Assembly: GCF_016860525.1 (NCBI RefSeq) | Contig: NZ_BNEA01000001.1 | Coordinates: forward strand, 1,257,501 to 1,321,500 | DNA from: Streptomyces rubradiris | Lineage (GTDB): Bacteria > Actinomycetota > Actinomycetes > Streptomycetales > Streptomycetaceae | Direction: 5' to 3' | DNA: 64,000 bases | Part shown: piece after piece, positions 50,743 through 59,782 of the stretch | Numbering within the stretch: the stretch's first letter is position 1 | Layout: each line of letters starts with the position of its first letter | Notes under the pieces: model-generated | What the model was told of the DNA's origin: nothing | Seen by the model: the letters and a program-made list of their open reading frames with translations, nothing else | The model's database searches: none | Position numbers and translations under genes: made by a program

Positions 50743-51825
50743 TCAGAACACCACGACCGCCCGGCCCCCCTTCCCCGCGAGCATGTTGTCGAAGGCCGCC
50801 GGGATGTCCTCCAGGGTGATGCGGTCGGTGACCAGGGTGGACAGGTCCAGGCGACCCTGCCTGACGTGGTCCGCGAGGATCGGCACGTCGCGGGACGGGT
50901 CCGTGTTGCCGTAGACGCAGCCCGACAGGGTGCGGCCCCAGTGGAAGAGTTCCAGGGCGTTGAAGGTGACCTGCTGGTCCTTGCCGCCGATGCCGACGAC
51001 CGTGGTCCGGCCGCCCCGGCGGGTGGACTCCCAGGCCGCGCGGATGGAGACCGCGCGGCCCGCGCACTCCACGGCCACGTCGACGCCCTGCTTGCCGGTG
51101 AGGGCGCGGATCTCGCGGGGCGTGGTGTCGGAGGCGAGGACGTAGTCGGTGGCGCCGGCGGCGCGGGCCAGTTCCTCCTTGGCGGGCGTGACGTCGACGG
51201 CGACGATGCGGGACGCGCCCGCGATCCGGGCCGACTGGAGCGCGGCGAGACCCACTCCGCCGACGCCGAACACGGCGACGGTCTCGCCGGGCCGGACCCC
51301 CGCCGAGTAGTGGACGGCGCCGTAGCCGGTGAGGACCGCGCAGCCCAGGAGGGCGGCGTCGACGGGATCCACCCCGTCCGGTACCGGCAGCACACAGGAC
51401 GCGGAGACCACCGTCTCCTCGGCGAACGCGGCCACGTTCAGGCCGGGGTGCAGCTCGGTGCCGTCGGCGGTGCGGGCGTAGACGTCGGCGGAGCCGTTCA
51501 GCGCGTTGCCGCAGAGCCAGACCTCGCCGAGCGCGCAGGCGTGGCAACTTCCGCAGGCGGGCGCCCAGTTGAGCACCACAGGGCTGCCGGGGGCGACATG
51601 GGTGACGCCCTCGCCGACGGCGATCACCGTGCCGGCGCCCTCGTGGCCGAGGACGGCCGGGACCGGCACCCGCATGGTGCCGTTGGACAGGGACAGGTCG
51701 GAGTGGCAGACGCCGGCGGCGGCGAGGCGGACCCGGACCTGTCCGGGACCGGGGTCGGGCAGCTCGATGCCGGTGATCTCCAGCGGGGCGCCGACGGCGG
51801 GCAGGACGGCGGCTCGTACGGCCAT
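50743..51825 (-). CDS. zinc-dependent alcohol dehydrogenase
   Basis: A 360-residue medium-chain zinc dehydrogenase. Catalytic zinc ligands: GVCHSDLS (Cys, His-type), GHEGAG (His, Glu). Structural zinc Cys at ACGSCHACALGEVWLC (C-x2-C-x2-C-x7-C). Cofactor motif FGVGGVGLAAL. It likely oxidises a primary alcohol with NAD, giving the aldehyde for the next gene's product. It follows the aldehyde dehydrogenase at 14 bp in one operon, ATG after AAGGAAGTC. Confidence 0.9.
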   Translation of the reverse strand: MAVRAAVLPAVGAPLEITGIELPDPGPGQVRVRLAAAGVCHSDLSLSNGTMRVPVPAVLGHEGAGTVIAVGEGVTHVAPGSPVVLNWAPACGSCHACALGEVWLCGNALNGSADVYARTADGTELHPGLNVAAFAEETVVSASCVLPVPDGVDPVDAALLGCAVLTGYGAVHYSAGVRPGETVAVFGVGGVGLAALQSARIAGASRIVAVDVTPAKEELARAAGATDYVLASDTTPREIRALTGKQGVDVAVECAGRAVSIRAAWESTRRGGRTTVVGIGGKDQQVTFNALELFHWGRTLSGCVYGNTDPSRDVPILADHVRQGRLDLSTLVTDRITLEDIPAAFDNMLAGKGGRAVVVF

Positions 51826-51839
51826 GGTCGCTGACTTCC

Positions 51840-53228
51840 TTAGAACTGGAGGGACTTGGTCTGCAGGTACTCGGCGAGTCCGTGGCTGCCGAGTTCCCGG
51901 CCGACGCCGGACTGCTTGTAGCCGCCGAAGGGCGCGAGGGGGTTGAACCGGCCGCCGTTGATGTCGACCTGCCCGGTGTCCATGCGGCGGGCGAAGGCCA
52001 CCGCCTCGGCCTCCTCGGCGGCCCAGACCGCGCCCGCGAGGCCGTACACCGTGCCGTTGGCGATGCGCAGGGCGTCCTCCTCGTCCTCGTAGCGCAGGAT
52101 CGTGAGGACCGGGCCGAAGATCTCCTCCTGGGCGATCGTCATCTCCGGGGTGACGTCGGCGAAGACGGTCGGGCTGACGAAGTAGCCGCGCTCGCGCGGG
52201 GCTTCGGGGCCGCCCGCGACCAGCCGGGCACCCTCGGCGATGCCCTTCTCGATGTAACCGCGCACCCGGGCCTGCTGCTTGGCGCTGACCACCGGGCCGA
52301 TCCGGTCGCCGTACTTGGCGGCGGCGGTGGCGGCCAGGTCGACGGCCTCGGCGTACTGGTCGCGGTGGACCAGCATGCGGGTCCAGGCGCTGCACGTCTG
52401 GCCGGAGTTGGACATCACGTTGGCGACGCCGACGTTCACGGCACGGGCGAGGTCGGCGCTCGGCAGGATGACGTTGGCGGACTTGCCGCCGAGTTCCAGG
52501 GCGACCTTCTTCACGGCCGCGCCCGCCACCGCGCCGATCTGCCGGCCGATCGCGGTGGAGCCGGTGAAGGAGACGAGGTCGACGCCGGGGTGCTCGGCGA
52601 GGGCCTGCCCGGCGACCGGACCGAGGCCGGTGATCAGGTTGAACACGCCCGCGGGCACGCCCGCCTCGTGCACCGCCTCGGCGAACAGCTGGGCGACGAG
52701 CGGGGTGTCCTCGGCGGGCTTGAGGACGATCGTGCAGCCGGCGGCGAGGGCCGGGGCGACCTTGGCGACGATCTGGTGGAGCGGGTAGTTCCAGGGGGTG
52801 ATCGCGCCGACCACGCCGATGGGCTCGTGCAGGATGGTGGAGTTGCCGACCTTCTCCTCGAAGGAGTGCTTCGCTGCCAGTTCGGCGTAGGAGGCGGCGA
52901 CCGCGAGGGGCACGGCCGCGTGCACGGCCTCGGAGAACTTCGGCGGTGAGCCCAGCTCGGCGGTGACCGTCGCGACGATGTCGTCCTTGCGCTCGGTCAG
53001 GGCGCGGTGCAGGGCGGCCAGGCGGGCGGCGCGTTCGGCCGGGGGCGTGGCGGCCCAGGCGGGCAGGGCGGCGCGCGCGGCCCGTACGGCGGTGTCGACG
53101 TCCCAGGCGCCGCCCGCCGGGACCTTGCCGATGACCTGCTCGTCGGCGGGGTTGACGACCTCGATCACGTCCCCGCTCTGGGCGGGGCGCCAGGCGCCGT
53201 CGATGTACAGGGCGTCATGTGCCTTCAT
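51840..53228 (-). CDS. aldehyde dehydrogenase
   Basis: A 462-residue NAD(P)-dependent aldehyde dehydrogenase. Motifs: PWNYPLHQIVAK, VSFTGSTAIGRQIG, ELGGKSAN with catalytic Glu, NSGQTCSAWTRM with catalytic Cys, and EEIFGPVLTILRYEDEE. First gene of the operon with alcohol dehydrogenase; it turns the aldehyde into an acid. ATG follows GGGAGGA. A TetR-type operator is 40 bases upstream. Confidence 0.92.
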   Translation of the reverse strand: MKAHDALYIDGAWRPAQSGDVIEVVNPADEQVIGKVPAGGAWDVDTAVRAARAALPAWAATPPAERAARLAALHRALTERKDDIVATVTAELGSPPKFSEAVHAAVPLAVAASYAELAAKHSFEEKVGNSTILHEPIGVVGAITPWNYPLHQIVAKVAPALAAGCTIVLKPAEDTPLVAQLFAEAVHEAGVPAGVFNLITGLGPVAGQALAEHPGVDLVSFTGSTAIGRQIGAVAGAAVKKVALELGGKSANVILPSADLARAVNVGVANVMSNSGQTCSAWTRMLVHRDQYAEAVDLAATAAAKYGDRIGPVVSAKQQARVRGYIEKGIAEGARLVAGGPEAPRERGYFVSPTVFADVTPEMTIAQEEIFGPVLTILRYEDEEDALRIANGTVYGLAGAVWAAEEAEAVAFARRMDTGQVDINGGRFNPLAPFGGYKQSGVGRELGSHGLAEYLQTKSLQF

Positions 53229-53267
53229 GCTGTGTCCTCCCGGCGGGTCCACGTCGTCCGGCACACA

Positions 53268-53285
53268 AACTAGCGGTGATAGTTT
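53268..53285. promoter_or_regulatory. second copy of the TetR operator
   Basis: AACTA-N7-TAGTT (with TAGCGGTGATAGTTT) forms perfect 5-bp arms. It matches the operator before the acyl-CoA dehydrogenase in 12 of 15 bases and in the same orientation relative to the leftward genes, 40 bases before the aldehyde dehydrogenase start. Confidence 0.65.
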
Positions 53286-53380
53286 TTCCGCGCCAGACAT
53301 TCCCGGGCCAAGGGCCTACCGGGACATCATCGCGGACGGCCCGGCCGGCGCGGACGCGGAGTCCGCCGCACGACCGGGCC

Positions 53381-53483
53381 GCCGGTTCACTGAATGCCGG
53401 TTGACTGGGCGCCCGTCCCCTGGACGCCGGTTGACCGGTCCCGTCCCCCGGGCGCTGGTTCACCGGCCGCCGGCCTCCCGGGC
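53381..53483. repeat. imperfect 28-30-bp tandem repeat
   Basis: Three units built on GCCGGTTGACTGGGCGCCCG and a partial first unit (starts 53381, 53396, 53426, 53454). The array ends just inside the convergent sortase gene side. No coding frame. Confidence 0.6.
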
Positions 53484-53494
53484 GCGCCCGCCGC

Positions 53495-54142
53495 TCACTT
53501 CGCCGCGGTCAGATGGGCGAAGACCACCACGTTGCTGGTGTAGCCGGTGCGCCGGCTGAACAGGCCGCCGCAGGTCATGATCCTCAGCTCCGGGCGCCCG
53601 GTCGCGCCGTAGACCTCCCGGTCGGGGAAGCCGGCCTTGTCGTAGACCTTCACCCGGTCCACGGAGTAGACGGCGGTCCGTCCGTCCGCCCGCCGCACCT
53701 CGACGGCCTTGCCGGGCTTGACCGAGGCGAGCCCGGCGAACACCGCGGCTCCGCTGCGGGTGTCGCGGTGGCCGACGGCGACCGCGGTGCCCGCCTCGCC
53801 CGGCGTGGGCCCGCCCGCGTACCAGCCGACCAGCCGGGGCTGGTCCACCGGCGGCGTCTCCAGCTCCCGGTGGGCGTCCAGGCGGAGCGGGACGACCGGG
53901 GCGTCGATCCCCAGAGAGGGCACGCGGAAGGAGGTCGGCCGGGACCGGGGCAGCGGGCGGGGCGGCGGGGCGGCCGGGGCCGCCGCCTCGTCCGCGCCGC
54001 CCGCCCGGCCGGCCTCGGCCGGTCCGTCGGGTCCCCCGCAGCGCGAGCCGACCGCCACCAGGACGGTCACCAGCACGGCCGTCCGCGCGAGGCGGTAGGC
54101 GCGGGTCCGGTACCAGGGCCTGCGCCGTCTACGCGGCGCCAT
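53495..54142 (-). CDS. class F sortase
   Basis: A 215-residue membrane-anchored transpeptidase: N-terminal transmembrane segment (about 18-34), a Pro/Ala linker, then the sortase beta-barrel from about 68 with GHRDT (catalytic His) and IMTCGG (catalytic Cys near 190) and a late Arg in FSRRTG. It anchors a surface protein to peptidoglycan. Its start overlaps the preceding surface protein gene by 14 bases, which points to that protein as substrate. Confidence 0.88.
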   Translation of the reverse strand: MAPRRRRRPWYRTRAYRLARTAVLVTVLVAVGSRCGGPDGPAEAGRAGGADEAAAPAAPPPRPLPRSRPTSFRVPSLGIDAPVVPLRLDAHRELETPPVDQPRLVGWYAGGPTPGEAGTAVAVGHRDTRSGAAVFAGLASVKPGKAVEVRRADGRTAVYSVDRVKVYDKAGFPDREVYGATGRPELRIMTCGGLFSRRTGYTSNVVVFAHLTAAK

Positions 54143-54827
54143 GGGGCCGGCGGCGGATCAGCCGGACGTACACGGCGGCGCTGACGGCGACCAGGCCCAC
54201 GGCCGCCGCGGCGGCCACCGGGGAGTACGCGGCGGCCGTGTCGATGAGGCCGCCGCCGCCCGCGTGCACACCGCCCTTCGGGCCGTCGTGGTCGCTCTGA
54301 CCCCAGGAACCGTTGTCCTGGTGCTCCCCGTCGTGCTGCTGGTGGTCCTCGATCTGGCCGCCGGGCGCGCCCTCCACCTTGCCGTCGTGGCAGTTGACGC
54401 GGAAGACCTTCTCCTTCAGGGCCGGGGGCGCCCCCACCGTCCAGCTGATCTTGTACTGCCCGTCGGCCAGCCCCAGCGGGTCGGTGTGCCCGGCGCCGCC
54501 AGCCAGCTGGATGATGCCGGTCACGGTGGCGGCGGTGGGCAGCGGGGGCTGGGGTGTGATCGTGTACGCGATGCTGGTCAGGGTGTCGAAGTTGACGGCC
54601 TCCAGGAAGAACTTGCAGACCACCGGGTCGTCCTTGGCCGAGCCGATGAACGACGGGGGGTTGGTGGAGCGGGCGTTGTGGATCCTGATGTCGCCGTTCT
54701 CCCCCTGGGCCGCCGCGTTCGGCGCCGCCACCCACGACGCGCCCGCCGCGGCCAGGGCGGTGAGGACGACGGTGGCGCCCGCGCGGGAACCGGCTGCACG
54801 GGGGAGTGTCAGGGTGGGCATGCGCAA
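54129..54827 (-). CDS. secreted surface protein, likely sortase substrate
   Basis: A 232-residue exported protein. Signal peptide (about 1-40, AAPNAAAQ), a beta-rich domain (about 45-145) including FFLEAVNFDTLTSIAYTITP and KEKVFRVNCHDGKVEGAP, a low-complexity His/Asp/Gly linker, and a C-terminal membrane helix ending YVRLIRRRPHGAA. No LPXTG or LAXTG is present; LIDTA just before the helix could be a divergent signal. Start ATG (MRMPTLT) or Met3. Cotranscribed with the sortase. Confidence 0.75.
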   Translation of the reverse strand: MRMPTLTLPRAAGSRAGATVVLTALAAAGASWVAAPNAAAQGENGDIRIHNARSTNPPSFIGSAKDDPVVCKFFLEAVNFDTLTSIAYTITPQPPLPTAATVTGIIQLAGGAGHTDPLGLADGQYKISWTVGAPPALKEKVFRVNCHDGKVEGAPGGQIEDHQQHDGEHQDNGSWGQSDHDGPKGGVHAGGGGLIDTAAAYSPVAAAAAVGLVAVSAAVYVRLIRRRPHGAA

Positions 54828-54923
54828 TCCTCCGGGTTCAGACGATTTTCATACAAATCGCTCTTTCGCCTGGACACTGCCTCAAGGACCGCGCGGCTCC
54901 CGGCAACTGCGCCGGACGCGCCG

Positions 54924-56162
54924 TCAGATATCGCTCGTGCGGCGCAGTCCCCGGCCCGCGCGCCGCTCTCCCGCCACCCGTCCGGCCTCCTCCCGGGGCG
55001 CCCCGGAGGAGCGCAGCGCCACCCCGGAGGAGGCCAGCAGCAGCCCGCCCAGCATCAGGAACGGCGCCGCCACCCCCGCCACCCCGGCGACCAGGCCCGC
55101 GGCGGCCGGGGCGGCGACCTGGCCCAGCCGGTTGCCGGTCAGCCGCAGGGCGAGCGCCGTGGAGCGGGCCTCCTCGGGCGCCGCCTGCACCACCGTCGTC
55201 ATCGACAGCGGCTGGCCGACGCCCAGGCAGAAGCCGAGGAGCGTGAGCATCGCGCCGAGCGCCCACACCGGCACCGGCAGCGCGACCCCCGCGCACAGCA
55301 GGGCCGCCAGCAGACAGGTCCCGGTGAGCAGCGCGGACCTGCCGAGCAGCCGCAGCAGCGGGGTGAGGACGAGCCGGCAGGCGATGGTGGCGCCGGCCCG
55401 CAGGGCGAGCAAAACACCGATCACCGCCGGGGCGATGCCCCGGTGCTCGCCGACCACCGGCAGATAGGCGGTGAGGATGTCGGTCGCGGACAGCACCGAG
55501 AGGCTGATCAGCATGCCCGCGGGCACACCCCGGGCGCGCAGGATGCCCGCGACCGGCACCCGCCCGCCGCGCGGCGCGCGCGCCGGGCCGGCCGTACGGT
55601 CCTCGATCCGCCACAGCGCGGTGAACGCGACGGCGGCGCCCGCACCCGCCGTGACGAGGGCGAGCGCGCTGCTGCGCGCCAGGCCGGGACCGCCGACGAG
55701 GGCGCCCGCGGCGAGCGGGCCGACGAGCTGGCCGAGGGAGGCGCCGATGGTGAAGTGGCCGAAGTTGCGGTCCTGTTCGTGCGGCGCGGACTGGCGGGCC
55801 ACCAGCGACTGGGCGCCGATCACGAAGCACAGGTGGCCGAGGCCCATCACGCCGCTCCACAGGGCCATCGCCCACAGGGAGCCGGCCAGTCCGCTCAGCA
55901 CGCAGCCACCCGCGATGAGGACCACGCCCGCGGGCAGCAGGGGCGCGCAGCGGCCGTGGTCGGTGCGGCGGCCGAGCGGTACGGCGGCGAACAGCGGCAG
56001 CAGCGCGTAGACACCGGCGATGACGCCGACCGCCCGTTCGTCGGCGCCCAGCGCGAGGGCGCGGTAGGAGACGGCGGGGCGGGCCATCGACACCGCCCCC
56101 TGGGCGCAGCCGAAGGCGATGACGAGGCGGAGCAGCCAGCCGCGGTTTCCACCGGGCGCCAT
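54924..56162 (-). CDS. major facilitator superfamily transporter
   Basis: A 412-residue MFS protein with about 12 hydrophobic segments. N-terminal GAVSMARPAVSYRALALGAD and FAAVPLGRRTDHGR (a motif-A-like loop between helices 2 and 3), later GFCLGVGQPLSMTTVVQ. Likely an exporter; substrate unknown. ATG after AAAGGACCG. It follows the citrate transporter gene by 23 bp and probably shares its transcript. Confidence 0.87.
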   Translation of the reverse strand: MAPGGNRGWLLRLVIAFGCAQGAVSMARPAVSYRALALGADERAVGVIAGVYALLPLFAAVPLGRRTDHGRCAPLLPAGVVLIAGGCVLSGLAGSLWAMALWSGVMGLGHLCFVIGAQSLVARQSAPHEQDRNFGHFTIGASLGQLVGPLAAGALVGGPGLARSSALALVTAGAGAAVAFTALWRIEDRTAGPARAPRGGRVPVAGILRARGVPAGMLISLSVLSATDILTAYLPVVGEHRGIAPAVIGVLLALRAGATIACRLVLTPLLRLLGRSALLTGTCLLAALLCAGVALPVPVWALGAMLTLLGFCLGVGQPLSMTTVVQAAPEEARSTALALRLTGNRLGQVAAPAAAGLVAGVAGVAAPFLMLGGLLLASSGVALRSSGAPREEAGRVAGERRAGRGLRRTSDI

Positions 56163-56185
56163 GGGCGCGGTCCTTTCCGGGGTGA

Positions 56186-57565
56186 TCAGACGATGCCGAA
56201 CAGGAGCGCCGAGCCGAGCACCACCAGGGAGGTGAGCGCGGCCCACTTCACCACGAACCGGGTGTGGTCGCCGAACTCCACCTTGGCCATGCCGACCAGG
56301 ACGTAGACGGCCGGGACGAGCGGGCTGGACATGTGCAGCGGCTGGCCGGCGATCGAGGCGCGGGCGATCTCCAGCGAGGAGACGCCGTGCGCCTGGCCCG
56401 CCTCGGCGAGCACCGGCAGGACACCGAAGTAGAAGCCGTCGTTGGACATGAAGTAGGTGAGCGGGACGCTCAGCACGCCGGTGACGAGGGCCATGTGCGG
56501 GCCCATGCCGTCGGGGATGTTGCCGACCAGCCACTCGGCCATGTGGTCGACCATGCCGGTGCCCTGCAGGACGCCGGTGAAGACGGCGGCGGCGAACACC
56601 ATGCCGGAGACGTTGAGGACGTTCTCCGCGTGGGCGGCGATCCGGGCCTTCTGGTCCGGCATGTGCGGGAAGTTGACGGTCAGCGCGAGGGCGGCGCCGA
56701 GCAGGAACAGCACCGGGATCGGCAGCCACTCCATGATCATGGCGGTGAGCAGGGCGACCGTGAGCAGCGCGTTGAACCAGTACAGCTTGGGGCGCAGGGT
56801 GGGGCGGTCCGGGTCCAGGCCCTGGAAGCCGTCCTCGGCGGGCTCCCCGGGCAGGTCCGCGCCGGTGCCGGAAGCGCCGGCCTTGGCGCCGGGGGCGGCG
56901 CCGACCAGCACCGTCTCGGTCTCCTCCACCAGCACCTCGTCCAGCGTGAGCACGCCGAGCCGCCCGCGCTCGCGGCGGCCGAGGACGTAGGCGAGGACGA
57001 GGACGAACAGCAGGCCCATGGCGAGGGCCGGGATCATCGGGACGAAGATGTCGCTCGCGTCCACCTTCAGCGCGGTGGCGGCGCGGGCGGTGGGGCCGCC
57101 CCAGGGGAGCGTGTTCATCACGCCGTTGGCCATGGCGGCGACGCCGGTCATGACGACCAGGGACATCTTCAGCCGCTTGTAGAGCGGGTACATCGCCGAG
57201 ACGGTGATCATGAAGGTGGTGGAGCCGTCGCCGTCCAGGGAGACGATCGCGGCGAGGACCGCCGTGCCGACGACGATGCGCAGCGGGTCGGCCTTGCAGA
57301 ACTTCAGGATGCCCCGCACGACCGGGTCGAAGAGGCCGACGTCGATCATCACACCGAAGTAGACGATCGCGAACATGAGCATCGCCGCGGTGGGGGCGAG
57401 GCTGGTGACGCCGTCGATGACGTAGTCACCGAGTTTGCCGCCCTTGCCCACGAACACGCAGAACAGCGCGGGGATGAGCACGAGCGCCGCGATCGGCGAC
57501 ATCTTCTTCAGCATGATCAGGACCAGGAAGGTCGCGATCATGGCGAAGCCGAGGATGGTCAGCAT
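56186..57565 (-). CDS. CitMHS-type citrate-metal symporter
   Basis: A 459-residue polytopic transporter of the CitMHS (citrate-Mg2+:H+) family, about 12 helices. Motifs: MLTILGFAMIATFLVLIM, SLDGDGSTTFMITVSAMYPL and PLTYFMSNDGFYFGVLPVLAE. It takes up metal-citrate complexes. ATG at MLTILG; a longer frame upstream has no RBS. Followed by the MFS gene at 23 bp; a TetR gene precedes it, also leftward. Confidence 0.9.
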   Translation of the reverse strand: MLTILGFAMIATFLVLIMLKKMSPIAALVLIPALFCVFVGKGGKLGDYVIDGVTSLAPTAAMLMFAIVYFGVMIDVGLFDPVVRGILKFCKADPLRIVVGTAVLAAIVSLDGDGSTTFMITVSAMYPLYKRLKMSLVVMTGVAAMANGVMNTLPWGGPTARAATALKVDASDIFVPMIPALAMGLLFVLVLAYVLGRRERGRLGVLTLDEVLVEETETVLVGAAPGAKAGASGTGADLPGEPAEDGFQGLDPDRPTLRPKLYWFNALLTVALLTAMIMEWLPIPVLFLLGAALALTVNFPHMPDQKARIAAHAENVLNVSGMVFAAAVFTGVLQGTGMVDHMAEWLVGNIPDGMGPHMALVTGVLSVPLTYFMSNDGFYFGVLPVLAEAGQAHGVSSLEIARASIAGQPLHMSSPLVPAVYVLVGMAKVEFGDHTRFVVKWAALTSLVVLGSALLFGIV

Positions 57566-57574
57566 GAAATGGAT

Positions 57575-57632
57575 ACCTAACGTTCGCCCTTGAACATCCC
57601 ACCTGGGGGTCGGCGGTGCGATGACGTTAGGT
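57575..57632. promoter_or_regulatory. paired GTTAGGT motifs before citrate transporter gene
   Basis: ACCTAACGT (57575) and ACGTTAGGT (57624) are exact inverse copies 40 bases apart. A third GTTAGGT lies before the TetR gene at 58342. These may be operators of that TetR controlling both genes. Confidence 0.45.
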
Positions 57633-57706
57633 CCGTTCAACCGGCGTTAACAAGATGTTGACGTGCGAGCAATAAGCGCAAAAGTCCAGGTCAGGCGCGG
57701 GGCCGG

Positions 57707-58324
57707 TCAGTCGAGTACGCGCGCCAGGTAGGCCCGCAGCAGCTCCCGGGTCTCCGCGATGACCGCCTCGTCGCCCTGCGGGTCGATGCGGAAGGCGAGT
57801 TGTACGAGGGTGTCGGCGCTCTCCACGGCGACCAGGAAGACCCGCCGCAGATCCGTGTCGGGGGTGCGGCCGAGGTAGCCGGCGAGCAGCTCGGTGAGCC
57901 GGTCGGAGACGCGGGTGTTGGGCTCGTCGTGGCGGCAGCCGACCGGGATCTGGTTGCCGAAGTCGACCAGCGAGAAGCCGGGCGCGGTGCGCTTCATGGC
58001 GAGGTACTCGTCCAGGACGGCGTCCATGGCGGCCCGCCAGTCGCCCGTGCGGGCCTTGTCCAGCCGCTCGGTGACGCGCTCGACGTACCGCTCCAGGTTG
58101 CGCTGGGCGAGGGCGTCGGCCATCTCCCGTTTGTTGCCGAAGAACCGGTAGACCGAGCCGATGGGGACGCCGGCGCGCTGGGCGACGGCGCGGGTGCTCA
58201 GGGCGTCGTAGCCGACCTCGTCGAGGAGGCCGGCGCAGGCGTCGAGAATCCGGGTGAGCCGCTCGGCGCTGCGCCGCTGGACGGGCGCGCGACGGAGCGA
58301 TGTCGCGTGGGGCACGGGCTTCAT
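57707..58324 (-). CDS. TetR regulator upstream of citrate transporter
   Basis: A 205-residue TetR protein. HTH at about 29-70 (LLDEVGYDALSTRAVAQRAG, VPIGSVYRFFGNKREMADAL). C-terminal TetR_C domain with LRRVFLVAVESADTLVQLAF. Same strand as and just before the CitMHS gene, so it may control it. A GTTAGGT motif precedes its start, as before CitMHS. Confidence 0.87.
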   Translation of the reverse strand: MKPVPHATSLRRAPVQRRSAERLTRILDACAGLLDEVGYDALSTRAVAQRAGVPIGSVYRFFGNKREMADALAQRNLERYVERVTERLDKARTGDWRAAMDAVLDEYLAMKRTAPGFSLVDFGNQIPVGCRHDEPNTRVSDRLTELLAGYLGRTPDTDLRRVFLVAVESADTLVQLAFRIDPQGDEAVIAETRELLRAYLARVLD

Positions 58325-59135
58325 GATGCCTTTCCGCCAGGGTTAGGTAAACCTTCCTCACAGTACGGAGAGGGGCGGCCCGGCACTCATCCGCGGACGC
58401 GGGCGCACACGGGGACCGCGCTTGCCGGGGTACGCCACCGGACACGGCACCCGGTGGCCGCACCGACCGCCGACCCGCCCACGCGCCCGACGGGACGACC
58501 ACGACCGCCGACCACCACCGCCCGCCGACCGTCCCCGGCCACCGGCCACCGGCCCCGGCCCCGCCCGTGCCGGGCCGCCGGAGCAGCCGCCACTCCCCCA
58601 CAGCCCCGGCCGGTATCCCACTGAGCCGGCCGCGCCAGCCATGCGCTCGCCGACCCGACAGGACCACCCGCCACCCCAGCCCGACCGCCCACCGACACGA
58701 CCCGTCCCGCTCCCCGCGCCGACCAGTCCCTCGCACAGCCGCGCCCGCCGAGAACCAGCCGGGTCCGCCACCGCTTTCCCCGCCGTCCGGCCCGACCCGG
58801 CCACCGAAATTCCACACCGGCAGGGCCATCCCCACCGGAGCACCCGCACTCCCCCGCCGACCGACCGGACCACCCGCCGCCCCGACCGGCCCCTCGATCC
58901 CGCTCCCCGCGCCGGCGGGCACGCGTACAGCCAGGCCCACCCACCGAACCCACCGGACCCGCCGGATTCGCCACCGCCTCCCCCTCCGTCCGGCCGTCGT
59001 CGCCGCACCGGTGCAGGCATCCGTCGCCTCATGGCCGGACGCGTCCGGCGGCCGTCTTCGAGGCGGCACGGGCGGTCCCCGTCCCCCTCCTGCGCGACTC
59101 CCGTCCCCCCGGCGCGCGGCCGCGCGCCGCCGGGC
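58325..59135. other. C-rich low-complexity gap without credible gene
   Basis: About 800 bp with strong strand bias: the + strand is C- and A-rich with very little T and repetitive CCGACC/CCACC. Long open frames exist on both strands but are Pro/Arg or Gly/Arg low-complexity and have no family. It separates the TetR gene from a lipoprotein gene. Near the TetR start the GGTTAGGTAAACC motif is found. Confidence 0.6.
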
Positions 59136-59675
59136 TCACGCGGCCGGCGTGGCGGGGGTGGTTTTGGTCGTCTCCGCGTCGGAGACCGTGATGTCGGCGG
59201 TGCTTTCGATCGGCTTGCCGTGGACCGCCCACACCGTGCCGTCGTCGGCGTACAGCCGGGCCGTTATCTGGTGGGTGCCGTGCGGGACGCGGTCGGCGGC
59301 CAGGTGGTAGGAGGGGGTGTGCAGCCGGGCGACCCGGTGGCCGTCGACGTAGAGATGGACGAGCCCGCGCCCGAGGGCGGCGGCCGGCCGGGTGCCGGGC
59401 GGGGAGCAGCGGAAGTGACGCAGCCTCAGCCGGACGTCCCAGCCGCCGGCCGAGGCCGGGGCGACCTCGACGGCGACGGCGGGCGCGTCCTTCGCCGGCA
59501 CCTCGCGCAGGTTGCGGCCCGTCTCGTCGGTGCTGTCCAGCACGGACCCCACGGGCGAGGGCGAGACCGTGCCCTCGTGCGCCTCACCGGTTGCGCAGGC
59601 CGCCGCTCCCCAGGGCAGCAGGACGCACACCACGAGCGCGGTGAGCCGCCCGCGCGTCCACTTCTTCCACGACAT
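59136..59675 (-). CDS. secreted lipoprotein-like protein of unknown function
   Basis: A 179-residue protein with a signal peptide ending in a lipobox-like GAAACA (Cys at about 27), then a beta-rich domain: GWDVRLRLRHFRCSPPGTRP, LVHLYVDGHRVARLHTP and GTHQITARLYADDGTVWAVHG. It looks like a small surface lipoprotein with an Ig-like fold. Divergent from hmgA by 150 bp. No known function. Confidence 0.7.
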   Translation of the reverse strand: MSWKKWTRGRLTALVVCVLLPWGAAACATGEAHEGTVSPSPVGSVLDSTDETGRNLREVPAKDAPAVAVEVAPASAGGWDVRLRLRHFRCSPPGTRPAAALGRGLVHLYVDGHRVARLHTPSYHLAADRVPHGTHQITARLYADDGTVWAVHGKPIESTADITVSDAETTKTTPATPAA

Positions 59676-59782
59676 GATCCGGAGCGTAGAACAGCGCCCC
59701 GGTGCCCCGGATCCGCCTCAGGTCTGGTTCGCCCCCTACCTCGGAGGGAGGACCGGGAACCCTCTTGCGCGGACCCCCGCTC

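Noticed and set aside
58358..59032. 224-residue minus-strand Gly/Arg-rich ORF
   Set aside because: Low-complexity from C-rich DNA, no RBS and no domain; the opposite strand gives an equally long Pro-rich frame.
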